Positions 8,545 to 17,392 of a DNA stretch of 64,000 nucleotides are shown here, piece by piece. Position 1 is the stretch's first letter; each line of letters opens with the position of its first letter. Position numbers and translations under genes: made by a program. The notes beneath the pieces are model-generated. The model did not search any database, had not been told where the DNA came from, and worked only from the letters and a program-made list of their open reading frames with translations. This DNA comes from Bordetella sp. FB-8 (GTDB lineage: Bacteria; Pseudomonadota; Gammaproteobacteria; Burkholderiales; Burkholderiaceae_B), in contig NZ_KB907784.1 in assembly GCF_000382185.1 (NCBI RefSeq), positions 3,561,133 through 3,625,132 of the forward strand. The letters run 5' to 3'.

Positions 8545-8560
8545 CTGTATAAAAAAACAG
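8545..8560 (-). promoter_or_regulatory. LexA (SOS) box
   Basis: CTGTATAAAAAAACAG, a CTGT-N8-ACAG palindrome with the flanking TA/TA of the full 20-base LexA consensus. It is 8 bases upstream of the radical SAM start, where repressor would block transcription or its initiation. Confidence 0.8.
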
Positions 8561-8806
8561 TACTTTTTGCAAGCAATCCATCGCCCTCAAATCGACGAGT
8601 CCAATTTACTCCAAGAAAAGACCCCTGGAGAACTCTTGATTTCGCCTGATGAAAAAACCTTCAAAAAATATTACAAGCTATTGTTTTTAAACAATTTATC
8701 AACAAAGCAACAGGGCAAAAAATTAATCGTTGACCTGTATTGGCCATTGCTGTTATCAGCTTATTCCCACCAGCGCCGGCAGCGCGCAGGGCGAACCATC
8801 GCACGG

Positions 8807-10444
8807 TCACTGCGGCAGCTTGCCCTTCGGGATGCCCAAGTGCTTGAGAGGGGCCACGGGTTGCTGCAATTGATCGAACGTGCATTGCACCGCATTATTG
8901 AAAGACACCACCACGATGGAACCCACCACATAGAGCTTGTAGTTGGAGGTAATGCGCACAGGCGGGTTGTCGCATTGATGGCTGACGGCGTCGCTCAAGC
9001 TGCCCGGCAGCGTGTCCATGGTCTCGCGCATGCGGTACTGGCCCAGCAGATCGCGCACCCACCCCCAGCCCGAGGTCAGATAGATGGGGACCAAGCGCCG
9101 CAGGAAGGGATACTTTTTCATCGTCAGGTTGAGCACCGGCGGATATCCGGCCGTGCCGTTCAAAACATAGTGCTCCAGGTCGACACCGCGCGCCGCATAG
9201 CGTTGGTTGATGTTGACGAAGTCATCAGCCAGGCTGGCGCTGATACGGTGTTCATAGCTGTTCTGCGCCTGCATGGCATAGCCGTAGACTGCTGCCAGGA
9301 GCAGCATGCTGTAGGCCGGCAGCCCCAGAAGCGTCCACAGGCCGTAGCGCCGCAGGCCAGCCCAAGGCACGGTTTCACGCCAATATATGCACAGCAGCAC
9401 CAGACAGGCCGAGATCAAGGCCCCGATACCCACCAGGATGCGCGGCTCGATCACGGCCTCGCTGAGAAACAGCAGAGGCCCCAGGGCACTGAGGGTCAAC
9501 GCCACCGGAATGATCGGAACAAGCACCACGAGACCAATGCGTCCGGCCAGACTACAGTACCGCCAGGAGCGGGCCGCATAGCGCAGCCCGAACATCAGGG
9601 CGATGACCAGGCCCAGCGCCAGCGCCGCCCTCAAAGGCCAGGAGCCGGTCTCGCTCAAGCCCTCGCGTATCAGCTCCCAATAGCTCAGCACATTGTCGGA
9701 CAAGGCCGACCACTGTCCGGGGCGCAGCAAGGCAGCGTGGTAGCTGGCATAAGGGTTGCGCAGGATCACATCGGCGATGATTTTGTAAGGAATCATCGCC
9801 GCCACCGCCTGGGCCAGACGGCCCAGCACCTGGCGCGCGAGCGTGCCGGGCGTGGCATCGCGCCACATCAGGTAGAGGAACTCCAGCACGCTCAAGACCA
9901 GGAAGGCATTGAGCGCGGGCTGGTACAGGCACAGCGTGCCCAACAGGCAGAGCGCGCCCCACCCCATTCTGCGTCCGCGCCACGGCGTCTCGCAGACCGC
10001 CGCAACGGCCAAGGTCAGGGCCAGCACCATGGTCAGCACGTCGAATTTGTACGACAAGTTTTCCAGGAAGAAGGGGCTGGCGCCCAGCGGAAAGGCGACC
10101 AGTGTCGCTGTCGCGGCATCGCGGATCGCGAATTTGCGGGCGACCAGCATGGCGCACCAGGCAAGAAGCAGCACGGCCAGGATCTGCGGCAGCGGCGTCA
10201 GATCGGTCAAGGGTGTGCCCATGTTGAGCGACTGCATGACCAGTGTGGTCAGCGGCCGGCCATCGCCCGTCCAGCCCGTGTAGCCGCTATGCACTCGGCC
10301 CAGGTCGTCCACGTAGAGGCGGTCGGCATGCAGGATGCAATAGGCGACGATGCCATTCAGAATCAGCGCGGCCTTGAAGACTGGCCTGTTCCAGCGCGGG
10401 ACGTCCAGATTCTGTGTAGCGCTTTGTGCTGGAGAAGTATTCAT
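8807..10444 (-). CDS. GtrII-type membrane glucosyltransferase-domain protein
   Basis: A 545-residue polytopic inner-membrane protein with about ten hydrophobic segments (for example AALILNGIVAYCI near residue 30, ILAVLLLAWCAMLVA near 95, LGLVIALMFGLRYA, IGLVVLVPIIPVALTLSALG). Between the first two segments is DRLYVDDLGRVHSGYTGW, in the position of the conserved acidic pair of the Glucos_trans_II (GtrII/GtrC) family, which transfers glucose from a lipid carrier to O-antigen or other surface glycans. No bactoprenol glucosyltransferase (gtrB) or flippase (gtrA) is beside it, so it is probably an orphan or housekeeping surface-modifying enzyme. An AT-rich 200-base spacer follows its 3' end. Confidence 0.8.
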   Translation of the reverse strand: MNTSPAQSATQNLDVPRWNRPVFKAALILNGIVAYCILHADRLYVDDLGRVHSGYTGWTGDGRPLTTLVMQSLNMGTPLTDLTPLPQILAVLLLAWCAMLVARKFAIRDAATATLVAFPLGASPFFLENLSYKFDVLTMVLALTLAVAAVCETPWRGRRMGWGALCLLGTLCLYQPALNAFLVLSVLEFLYLMWRDATPGTLARQVLGRLAQAVAAMIPYKIIADVILRNPYASYHAALLRPGQWSALSDNVLSYWELIREGLSETGSWPLRAALALGLVIALMFGLRYAARSWRYCSLAGRIGLVVLVPIIPVALTLSALGPLLFLSEAVIEPRILVGIGALISACLVLLCIYWRETVPWAGLRRYGLWTLLGLPAYSMLLLAAVYGYAMQAQNSYEHRISASLADDFVNINQRYAARGVDLEHYVLNGTAGYPPVLNLTMKKYPFLRRLVPIYLTSGWGWVRDLLGQYRMRETMDTLPGSLSDAVSHQCDNPPVRITSNYKLYVVGSIVVVSFNNAVQCTFDQLQQPVAPLKHLGIPKGKLPQ

Positions 10445-10491
10445 TGCGGGTTACATGCCATTTTAGGTTCGCGCAAGAGCATACCCGAATC

Positions 10492-10520
10492 AAAAAGGCC
10501 GGACGCTCGTGCGCCCGGCC
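10492..10520 (-). terminator. Terminator after the 1-Cys peroxiredoxin gene
   Basis: Read on the minus strand, a GC-rich hairpin (GGCCGGGCGC / GCGTCCGGCC with a 4-base loop) is followed by five T. It lies just downstream of the peroxiredoxin stop and upstream of the glucosyltransferase start. Confidence 0.75.
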
Positions 10521-10549
10521 CCGAATTACGGCCGATTGCCGGCCTGGGG

Positions 10550-11191
10550 TCACTTGTTGGGTTGCGGCGTGATGCGCAGATAGGGCCGCACGGCCTTGTA
10601 GCCTTTGGGGAATTTTTCCTTGAGCACGGCCTCGTCCTTGAGCGAAGGCACGATGATCACGTCGTCGCCGTCCTGCCAGTTCACCGGCGTGGCCACGCTG
10701 TGGCTGTCGGTCAGCTGCAGCGAATCGATCACGCGCAGGATCTCATTGAAATTGCGCCCTGTGCTGGCCGGATAGGTGATGATGAGCCGCACCTTCTTGG
10801 CCGGGTCGACGATGAATACCGAGCGCACCGTGGCCGTGGCGCTGGCATTGGGGTGGATCATGTCGTAGAGTTCGGAAACCTTGCGGTCTTCGTCGGCCAG
10901 GATGGGAAAGTTCACCGTGGTCGATTGCGTATCGTTGATGTCGTGGATCCAGTCCTTGTGCGACTGGGCACCATCCACCGACAAGGCCAACACCTTGACG
11001 TTGCGCCGGGCAAACTCGCTGGCAAGCTTGGCGGTATAGCCCAGTTCGGTGGTGCACACTGGTGTGAAGTCGGCGGGATGCGAGAACAGCACGCCCCAGC
11101 TGTTGCCCAGGTATTCGTAAAAACGAATGGGGCCGGAGGAAGATTGCTGTTCGAAATCGGGGGCGACGTCGCCCAGGCGTAGCTGTGCCAT
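10550..11191 (-). CDS. 1-Cys peroxiredoxin (Prx6 type)
   Basis: A 213-residue peroxiredoxin. The peroxidatic Cys46 lies in HPADFTPVCTTELG, which is the Prx6-type PxxxT/SxxC motif; SVDGAQSHKDWIHDI and FIVDPAKKVRLIITYP are also Prx6-like, and the C-terminal extension FPKGYKAVRPYLR is present. It reduces hydrogen peroxide or organic peroxides in the cytoplasm. No second resolving Cys of the AhpC type is seen. Monocistronic, with its own terminator downstream; a different, AhpC-type system is encoded at 37.8-40 kb. Confidence 0.93.
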   Translation of the reverse strand: MAQLRLGDVAPDFEQQSSSGPIRFYEYLGNSWGVLFSHPADFTPVCTTELGYTAKLASEFARRNVKVLALSVDGAQSHKDWIHDINDTQSTTVNFPILADEDRKVSELYDMIHPNASATATVRSVFIVDPAKKVRLIITYPASTGRNFNEILRVIDSLQLTDSHSVATPVNWQDGDDVIIVPSLKDEAVLKEKFPKGYKAVRPYLRITPQPNK

Positions 11192-11276
11192 GGAAACTCT
11201 CCTGCAAAGTTATGGGGCCATGTCGGTCATTCTGGCACCCAAGAAGGACAGGCAAAAATAGCCTGCCCGCATAATC

Positions 11277-13112
11277 TTATGTAATGCTGGCCTTTTCCCA
11301 TTGCATGCCGCACGCATCGGCAATAGCGCCGCCGCGCACCGCGGCCGACAGACTCAGCGCGCGCGGCAGGATATGCGCGGCATAGAACAGGCTGGTCGCC
11401 AGTTTGCGGCGGTGATAGGCATCGGTGGAACCCGCGGCCAGGTGCCTGCGGCAGACCAGAGCCGCGCGCGCCATCTGCCAGCCGCCATGCACCGTGCCCG
11501 CCAGCATCAGCAAGGGCACGCTGCCCGAATACACCGCCCTGATCTGTCCTGCGGCGTTCTGCACCACATAGGCCACGGCATCTTCATAGGCACAGATGGC
11601 CTGCTCGAAATTCAGACGCAGCAGCTCTAGCGCGTCGCGGTCACCGGCATCGGCCTTCTGCGCCTGAGCCGCCACAAACTTGAGCGTCTCGCGCATGGCG
11701 GTAATGCAAGCGTGGGCCGCCGCGCCGCCGTCGCGCGCGATCTTGCGGCCCACGAAGTCATTGGCCTGGATGGCCGTGGTACCTTCGTAGATGGGCAGGA
11801 TGCGGGCATCGCGGTAATACTGGGCCGCGCCGGCCTCTTCCATGAAACCCATGCCGCCGTGCACCTGGATGCCCAGCGAAGCCACCTCCACGGCCGCTTC
11901 GGTGGAAAAACCCTTCACCACGGGCACCAGGTATTCGTACAGGGCCTGCTGGCTCGCGCGCACGGCCGCGTCGGGATGGTGTGCGCCCAAATCGTGAGCC
12001 GCCGCAGCCACGTAGGAGACGGATCGTGCCGCCTCGGTCAGGGCCTGCATGGTCAGCAGCATGCGCTGCACGTCGGGGTGGTGCGCAATCGCCACCGGGC
12101 CGGCCGAACCCTCCACGGCGCGGCTCTGGATGCGCCCCAGAGCATAATCGCGCGCATGCTGATAGGCCCGCTCGGCCACCGCGACGCCCTGCTGCCCCAC
12201 CGCAAAACGCGCCGCGTTCATCATGATGAACATGTATTCCAGGCCGCGCCTTTCCTCGCCCACCAGATAGGCCACTGCGCCCTCGCCCACTTCGCCCTTG
12301 CCCGAACCGTAGATCAGTTCACAGGTCGGGCTGGCGTGTATGCCCAACTTATGTTCGAGCTTGGCACACCAGATGTCGTTGCGCTTGCCCAGACTGCCGT
12401 CGTCCTCGACCAGGAACTTGGGCACGATGAAAAGCGAGATGCCCTTCACGCCCGGCGGCGCGTCCGGCGTGCGCGCCAGCACCAGATGCACGATGTTCTC
12501 GGCCTGGTCGTGCTCGCCGTAGGTGATGAATATTTTCTGGCCGTAAAGCCGGTAGCTGCCCTCGTTCTGGCGCACGGCGCGTGAAGCGATCAGGGCCAGG
12601 TCCGAGCCGGCCTGCGGTTCGGTCAGATTCATGGTACCCGACCACTGGCCGCTGACCAGCTTGGGCAGATAGCGCTGCTGCTGCGCCTGACTGCCCACCG
12701 TTAGCAGCGCCTCAATTACCGCATCGGTCAGCATGGGACACAGCGTGAAGGCCAGGCTGGCTGATTGGAAGCTTTCATGCACCGGTGCCGCCACCAGCTT
12801 GGGTAGGCCCTGTCCGCCCCACCGCACGGGGTGCGGCAGACCTTGCCAGCCGCCCTCGCCATACTGAGCGTAAGCCTTCGCCCAGGCAGGCAGCACATGC
12901 ACCCGGCCGTCCTGCCAGACAGGCGGTTGACGATCGCCCTGCGCGTTCAACGGCGCCACCACCTCCTCGACCAACCGGGCGTTTTCTTCAAGTATCGCGT
13001 CGACCAGATCGGGGCCGATCTCCTCCTGGTTCGGCAGCCCGAGCACATCGGACAGGCCAGCCAGCTCGTTGAGCGTGAAACGTATGTCCTGCAGTGGAAC
13101 CTGATAGGCCAA
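11277..13112 (-). CDS. Acyl-CoA dehydrogenase with C-terminal extension
   Basis: A 611-residue flavoprotein of the long acyl-CoA dehydrogenase branch (fatty-acyl or methylmercaptopropionyl-CoA dehydrogenase-like). Features: MNLTEPQAGSDLALI and the following FAD/substrate strand KIFITYGEH, GVKGISLFIVPKF, ARFAVGQQGVAVAERAYQHA, and the catalytic-base region YRDARILPIYEGTTAIQANDF. The last about 130 residues form the extra C-terminal helical domain of this subgroup. Electrons would go to the ETF encoded just upstream (etfAB). The start is a TTG at 13112 with GGAG 6 bases upstream; no better ATG follows nearby. A perfect TATAAT (minus strand) lies at 13138-13143. Confidence 0.93.
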   Translation of the reverse strand: MAYQVPLQDIRFTLNELAGLSDVLGLPNQEEIGPDLVDAILEENARLVEEVVAPLNAQGDRQPPVWQDGRVHVLPAWAKAYAQYGEGGWQGLPHPVRWGGQGLPKLVAAPVHESFQSASLAFTLCPMLTDAVIEALLTVGSQAQQQRYLPKLVSGQWSGTMNLTEPQAGSDLALIASRAVRQNEGSYRLYGQKIFITYGEHDQAENIVHLVLARTPDAPPGVKGISLFIVPKFLVEDDGSLGKRNDIWCAKLEHKLGIHASPTCELIYGSGKGEVGEGAVAYLVGEERRGLEYMFIMMNAARFAVGQQGVAVAERAYQHARDYALGRIQSRAVEGSAGPVAIAHHPDVQRMLLTMQALTEAARSVSYVAAAAHDLGAHHPDAAVRASQQALYEYLVPVVKGFSTEAAVEVASLGIQVHGGMGFMEEAGAAQYYRDARILPIYEGTTAIQANDFVGRKIARDGGAAAHACITAMRETLKFVAAQAQKADAGDRDALELLRLNFEQAICAYEDAVAYVVQNAAGQIRAVYSGSVPLLMLAGTVHGGWQMARAALVCRRHLAAGSTDAYHRRKLATSLFYAAHILPRALSLSAAVRGGAIADACGMQWEKASIT

Positions 13113-13454
13113 GGTTGTCTCCTCGATTTATCCCATCATTATATTTCCGGTTCCCTCCCGATCGGCACGGGCGTGACGACATGTAAGGTAACGCGTAATG
13201 AGCGCGGCTTCGGCAAGGTCGACAGTCGGCCGGCATTCAAAAAAACCAACCGCCCGCCACGACGAGAAAAGCGTCTTCTCCAGCCCCATCCAATTCGAAT
13301 GCCGTGCCGGCATATTCGTGAGGGACGCCGCGCTCAAGGGCATGGTCGCCAAGAGGATGCAAGGCCACCGCTGAATTTCCGATTGCTCAATCGTCCGAGA
13401 CCGCCGGATCCCCCCGGCAGCCTCGGGTTTGCAGCATCACGCCGTATAGCGGCC
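13113..13454. other. Intergenic region upstream of the acyl-CoA dehydrogenase gene
   Basis: About 340 bases without a supported gene. It holds the GGAG and a TATAAT-like -10 for the dehydrogenase. A 74-codon open frame on the minus strand (13128-13352) has no ribosome-binding site or recognisable protein and is not called. No clear terminator was found after etfA. Confidence 0.5.
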
Positions 13455-14396
13455 TTAAAGCGCCTCGGCCAACTCGGGCACGAGCTGGAACAGGTCGCCC
13501 ACCAGGCCGTAGTCTGCCACGCCGAAGATCGGCGCCTCAGGATCCTTGTTGATCGCCACGATCACCTTCGAATCCTTCATGCCGGCCAGGTGCTGGATCG
13601 CGCCCGAAATGCCCACGGCCACGTATAGCTGCGGCGCGACGATTTTGCCCGTTTGGCCCACCTGCCAGTCGTTGGGCGCGTAGCCCGCATCGACTGCCGC
13701 GCGCGAGGCGCCCATGGCCGCGCCCAGTTTGTCGGCCAGCGGTTCGAGAATCTTGAAATTCTCGGCGCTGCCCATGCCGCGACCGCCCGAGACCACGACC
13801 TTGGCGCCTGCCAGTTCGGGGCGGTCACTCTTGGCCACCTCGCGGCCCACGAAGCTGGAAAGCCCCGAATCGGCGGCGGCGGCCAGCGGCTCCACCGCAG
13901 CCGAACCGCCCGTGGCGGCCACCGCGTCAAAGCCCGTCGTGCGCACCGTGATCACCTTGACCGCATCGCCCGACTGCACGGTGGCGATCGCGTTGCCCGC
14001 GTAGATCGGGCGCACGAAGGTATCGGCCGATTCCACGCCGATGATGTCCGAAATTTGCGCCACATCCAGCTTGGCCGCCACGCGCGGGGCCACGTTCTTG
14101 CCCGAGGCCGTGGCCGGGAACAGGATGTGGCTGTAACTCGAGGCAATGGCCAGCACCTGGGCCTGCAGGTTCTCGGCCAGGCCGTCGGCCAGATGCGGCG
14201 CGTCGGCCAGCAGCACCTTGGCCACGCCCGCGACCTGCGCGGCGGCATCGGCGACGGCGCGCACGCTGCTGCCCGCCACCAGCACGTGCACCTCGCCGCC
14301 GGCGTATTTTTGTATCCCCGCTGCCGCGGCCACCGTGTTCAGCGTCGCGCCCTTCAGGTGGACGTTATCGTGTTCGGCAATAACCAGGATCGTCAT
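13455..14396 (-). CDS. etfA: Electron transfer flavoprotein alpha subunit
   Basis: A 313-residue ETF alpha. It starts [11 protein letters not shown], and the C-terminal FAD-binding domain is clear: [60 protein letters not shown] and [22 protein letters not shown]. With EtfB it forms the soluble FAD/AMP heterodimer that passes electrons from acyl-CoA dehydrogenases to ETF-ubiquinone oxidoreductase. ATG at 14396, two bases after the etfB stop; a GTG at 14402 overlapping that stop is the alternative. Translational coupling with etfB is likely. Confidence 0.97.
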   Translation of the reverse strand: MTILVIAEHDNVHLKGATLNTVAAAAGIQKYAGGEVHVLVAGSSVRAVADAAAQVAGVAKVLLADAPHLADGLAENLQAQVLAIASSYSHILFPATASGKNVAPRVAAKLDVAQISDIIGVESADTFVRPIYAGNAIATVQSGDAVKVITVRTTGFDAVAATGGSAAVEPLAAAADSGLSSFVGREVAKSDRPELAGAKVVVSGGRGMGSAENFKILEPLADKLGAAMGASRAAVDAGYAPNDWQVGQTGKIVAPQLYVAVGISGAIQHLAGMKDSKVIVAINKDPEAPIFGVADYGLVGDLFQLVPELAEAL

Positions 14397-14398
14397 CT

Positions 14399-15148
14399 TC
14401 ACACCACCTTCGCTTCGTTCTTGAGCTTGTCCACCAGCGCGGCCACGTCAGCCACCTTGATGCCGGCCTTGCGCGCCGGCGGATCGGTCACCTTCAGCGT
14501 CTTGATGCGCGGAGCTGGATCGACGCCCAGGTCGGCCGGAGTCAGCGTCTCGAGCGGCTTTTTCTTGGCCTTCATGATGTTGGGCAGCGTCACGTAGCGC
14601 GGCTCGTTCAGGCGCAAGTCGGTGGTGACGATGGCGGGCAGCTTGATCTTGATCGTCTCAAGGCCGCCGTCCACTTCTCGGGTCACCGTGGCCGAACCAT
14701 CACCCAGTTCAATCTTGCTGGCGAAGGTGGCCTGAGGCCAGCCCAGCAGCGCGGCCAGCATCTGGCCGGTCTGGTTGGCGTCGTCGTCGATGGCCTGCTT
14801 GCCCAGGATGATCAGTTGCGGGGCTTCCTTCTCGGCCAGCGCCTTGAGCAGCTTGGCTACTGCCAGCGGCTGCAGTTCGGCGTCGGTCTGCACCAGGATG
14901 CCGCGGTCCGCGCCAATGGCCAGCGCCGTGCGCAGGGTTTCCTGCGCCTGGGCCACGCCGCACGACACCGCCACCACTTCGGTGGCCTTGCCCGATTCCT
15001 TCAACCGCGTGGCTTCTTCCACCGCGATCTCGTCGAACGGATTCATCGACATCTTTACATTGGCGATATCGACACCGGTCTGATCGCTCTTGACGCGCAC
15101 CTTGACGTTGTAGTCAACCACGCGCTTGACGGGTACAAGCACCTTCAT
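14399..15148 (-). CDS. etfB: Electron transfer flavoprotein beta subunit
   Basis: A 249-residue ETF beta: [20 protein letters not shown] at the start, [17 protein letters not shown], and the ETF-beta signature region with [31 protein letters not shown] and [11 protein letters not shown]. It binds AMP and pairs with EtfA, whose gene follows directly. The same strand and neighbourhood hold an acyl-CoA dehydrogenase, which needs ETF as electron acceptor. Confidence 0.97.
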   Translation of the reverse strand: MKVLVPVKRVVDYNVKVRVKSDQTGVDIANVKMSMNPFDEIAVEEATRLKESGKATEVVAVSCGVAQAQETLRTALAIGADRGILVQTDAELQPLAVAKLLKALAEKEAPQLIILGKQAIDDDANQTGQMLAALLGWPQATFASKIELGDGSATVTREVDGGLETIKIKLPAIVTTDLRLNEPRYVTLPNIMKAKKKPLETLTPADLGVDPAPRIKTLKVTDPPARKAGIKVADVAALVDKLKNEAKVV

Positions 15149-15214
15149 CCAACAGTCTCCTATCTATCCGAGTAACCTTTCCGACTATGAAATTTTTACG
15201 GCAATCTTTCGATT

Positions 15215-16141
15215 CTACAGCTTGGACAGCGCCCGTATGTGGGCCACCACGCTGCGGCCCAAGGCCGACAGTTCATAGCCACCCTCGAGCGTGCTGACAA
15301 TGCGCCCCCCCGCGTGGCGGTCGGCCACACCCACGATTTTGTCGGTAATCCAAGCGTAGTCGGACTCGACCAGGCCCATCTGGCTCATGTCATCCTCGCG
15401 ATGGGCGTCAAAGCCCGCCGACACCAGGATCAGCTCGGGCCGGTGCGCGTCCAGCCGCGGCAGCCACTGTTCGGAGACGATGGCGCGCACGGCCGGCCCT
15501 GTGGTATAGGGCGGCACCGGCACATTGACCATATTGGCCGCCGGCTGGCTCGTCCCGCTGTGGGGAAAGAGCGGGTGCTGGAAGAAACTGCACATCAGCA
15601 CGCGATCGTCGCCCGCGAACATCTCCTCGGTGCCGTTGCCGTGATGCACATCGAAGTCGACGATGGCCAGACGCCGCAGGCCATGAACGGCCATGGCGTG
15701 CGCGGCGCCGATGGCGATATTGTTGAGAAAGCAAAAGCCCATGGCGCGGTCGCGGCAGGCATGGTGCCCGGGGGGACGAACCGAACAGAAGGCGGTCTCG
15801 GCCTGGCCCGTCATCACGGCGTCTACCGCCGCCACCGCGGCGCCGGCCGCGTGCAGCGCCGCATCCAGCGTATGGCAGTTCATCAGCGTATCGGGGTCCA
15901 GGGGGGTGTACTCGCCCTGCGCCGGCACGCTCGCCGCCAGGAAGTCGAGATACGCCGCCTCGTGCACGCGCAGCAGCGCCGCGCGGTCCGCCGCAGGCGC
16001 CGGGCGCGCATCGAGCAAGGACATCAGCCCGCTGGCCAGCAATTGATCGGATATGGCATCGAGCCTCTGCGGACTCTCGGGATGCCAGTCGCCCATTTCG
16101 TGCTGCCGGCACGACGGGTGGGTAAAATACAAGGTCTCCAT
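15215..16141 (-). CDS. Histone deacetylase-family (acetylpolyamine amidohydrolase-like) protein
   Basis: A 308-residue zinc hydrolase of the HDAC/AcuC/AphA superfamily. The active site is intact: RPPGHHACRDRAMGFCFLNN (His-His pair), IVDFDVHHGNGTEEMF (zinc-binding Asp and His), SAGFDAHREDDM (zinc-binding Asp) and TLEGGYELSALG. Bacterial members deacetylate acetylpolyamines, acetylated acetyl-CoA synthetase or other small substrates. The start is ATG at 16141 (METLYFTHPSCRQHEMGDWHP, truncated here after 20 residues); the frame is open far upstream but that part runs antisense through mltB. Its start is only 12 bases from the divergent mltB start. Confidence 0.93.
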   Translation of the reverse strand: METLYFTHPSCRQHEMGDWHPESPQRLDAISDQLLASGLMSLLDARPAPAADRAALLRVHEAAYLDFLAASVPAQGEYTPLDPDTLMNCHTLDAALHAAGAAVAAVDAVMTGQAETAFCSVRPPGHHACRDRAMGFCFLNNIAIGAAHAMAVHGLRRLAIVDFDVHHGNGTEEMFAGDDRVLMCSFFQHPLFPHSGTSQPAANMVNVPVPPYTTGPAVRAIVSEQWLPRLDAHRPELILVSAGFDAHREDDMSQMGLVESDYAWITDKIVGVADRHAGGRIVSTLEGGYELSALGRSVVAHIRALSKL

Positions 16142-16153
16142 AGGGAAGATTGT

Positions 16154-17323
16154 ATGTTCATGCTCAGGCGTTTGCTGCGGATCGGCGGGTTGGTGGTTCC
16201 CTTCATGCTTGCCGGCTGCGCTTCCTCCCCCCCCAGGACGCCTGTTCCAACCCTGCCCCCCACATCCTCGTCTTCCGGCGCGATACACATTGGACCGTCC
16301 GAACCCGGTCCCTCGGACGAACCGTCCTCCACCACCCTGCCAGACGGCCGGCTTCGCCCCGACGTGGACAACTTCGCGCGCGATCTGGCCGCCCGCCGGG
16401 ACCTGCCGCTGGATCAGGTGCTTGCAAGCCTGTCCGGCGCGCGCTATAGCGCGACGGTGGCGCGCCTGATCATGCCGTCCGTGCCCGGACACAAGGTGTG
16501 GCGCAGTTGGCTCACCTACCGCTCGCGCTTCGTCGAACCCAGGCGCATCCGCTGGGGCGCCGAATTCTGGCGCGAAAACGCCGCGGCATTGAATCAGGCG
16601 CAACAGCGCTATGGCGTGCCGGCCAAAATTATCGCCGGAATCATCGGCGTGGAAACCCTCTACGGCCGCAATATGGGCAGCTTTCGTGTGATCGATGCGC
16701 TCTCGACCCTGGCCTTCGATTACCCGGTGCCCGACAAGCCCGATCGCGCGGCGATGTTCCGCGGCCAGTTGGGCGACTTCCTCACGCTGGCGCTGCAGGG
16801 CAGGTTGGACATCGATACGCGCGGCTCGTATGCCGGCGCGATCGGCATGCCGCAGTTCATGCCGCGCAGCATCATGCAATACGCAGTGGACAGTTCGGGC
16901 AATACCGGCGGACATATCGACCTGGCCAACGATCCGGCCGCCGCCATCATGTCGGTGGGCAATTACCTGGCTCAGCACGGCTGGGTGCGCGGCGTGCCCG
17001 TATTCGCGCCGGTGCGACTGCCGGCAGACCCTTCCGCCCTGGTGGTGGGGGGGCTGGCGCCCACCATGAGCTGGGACCAATTGCAGGCCGACGGCGCCCG
17101 GCTGGCGCCTGGCGCCCAGGCCGGGAGATGGGGCCAGCAGCGGCTGGGCATCGTCGATCTGGACGAAGAAGCGCGCGGAACGGCGCAGTACCGGACGGGA
17201 ACGCCGAATTTCTTTGCGATCACGCAGTACAACCACAGCTACTTCTATGCGACGGCGGTATCGGATCTGGCGGATGCCGTCGCGCAGCAGGTGGGGCCGA
17301 TATTGGCGGGATCCGGGCTTTGA
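16154..17323 (+). CDS. mltB: Membrane-bound lytic murein transglycosylase B
   Basis: A 389-residue lipoprotein. The signal peptide ends in the lipobox FMLAGC, so Cys22 should be lipidated; residues 23-65 are a Pro/Ser/Thr linker. The catalytic domain has the MltB signature GIIGVETLYGRNMGSFRV with the catalytic Glu167, followed by TLAFDYP, GAIGMPQFMPRS and the C-terminal NYNHS-type YNHSYFYATAVSDLA. It cleaves peptidoglycan to 1,6-anhydromuramyl products at the outer membrane. Divergent from the HDAC-family gene with a 12-base gap between start codons, so each promoter must lie inside the other gene. Confidence 0.95.
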   Translation: MFMLRRLLRIGGLVVPFMLAGCASSPPRTPVPTLPPTSSSSGAIHIGPSEPGPSDEPSSTTLPDGRLRPDVDNFARDLAARRDLPLDQVLASLSGARYSATVARLIMPSVPGHKVWRSWLTYRSRFVEPRRIRWGAEFWRENAAALNQAQQRYGVPAKIIAGIIGVETLYGRNMGSFRVIDALSTLAFDYPVPDKPDRAAMFRGQLGDFLTLALQGRLDIDTRGSYAGAIGMPQFMPRSIMQYAVDSSGNTGGHIDLANDPAAAIMSVGNYLAQHGWVRGVPVFAPVRLPADPSALVVGGLAPTMSWDQLQADGARLAPGAQAGRWGQQRLGIVDLDEEARGTAQYRTGTPNFFAITQYNHSYFYATAVSDLADAVAQQVGPILAGSGL

Positions 17324-17392
17324 CTGCCTGGGTTCTTGATTCATCTGCGCGGCGTCGGGGTTCCAGCCGCCTCGCACGTCTCGGGAACCCGG

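Noticed and set aside
8531-11182. An 883-codon plus-strand frame across the glucosyltransferase and peroxiredoxin genes
   Set aside because: Antisense to clear genes; sequence is compositional noise.
13128-13352. Possible 74-residue gene upstream of the acyl-CoA dehydrogenase
   Set aside because: No ribosome-binding site, no recognisable protein and it covers the dehydrogenase promoter region.
16142-17377. Upstream extension of the HDAC-family frame (reading to 17377)
   Set aside because: The family starts at METLYF (16141); the extension is antisense to mltB.
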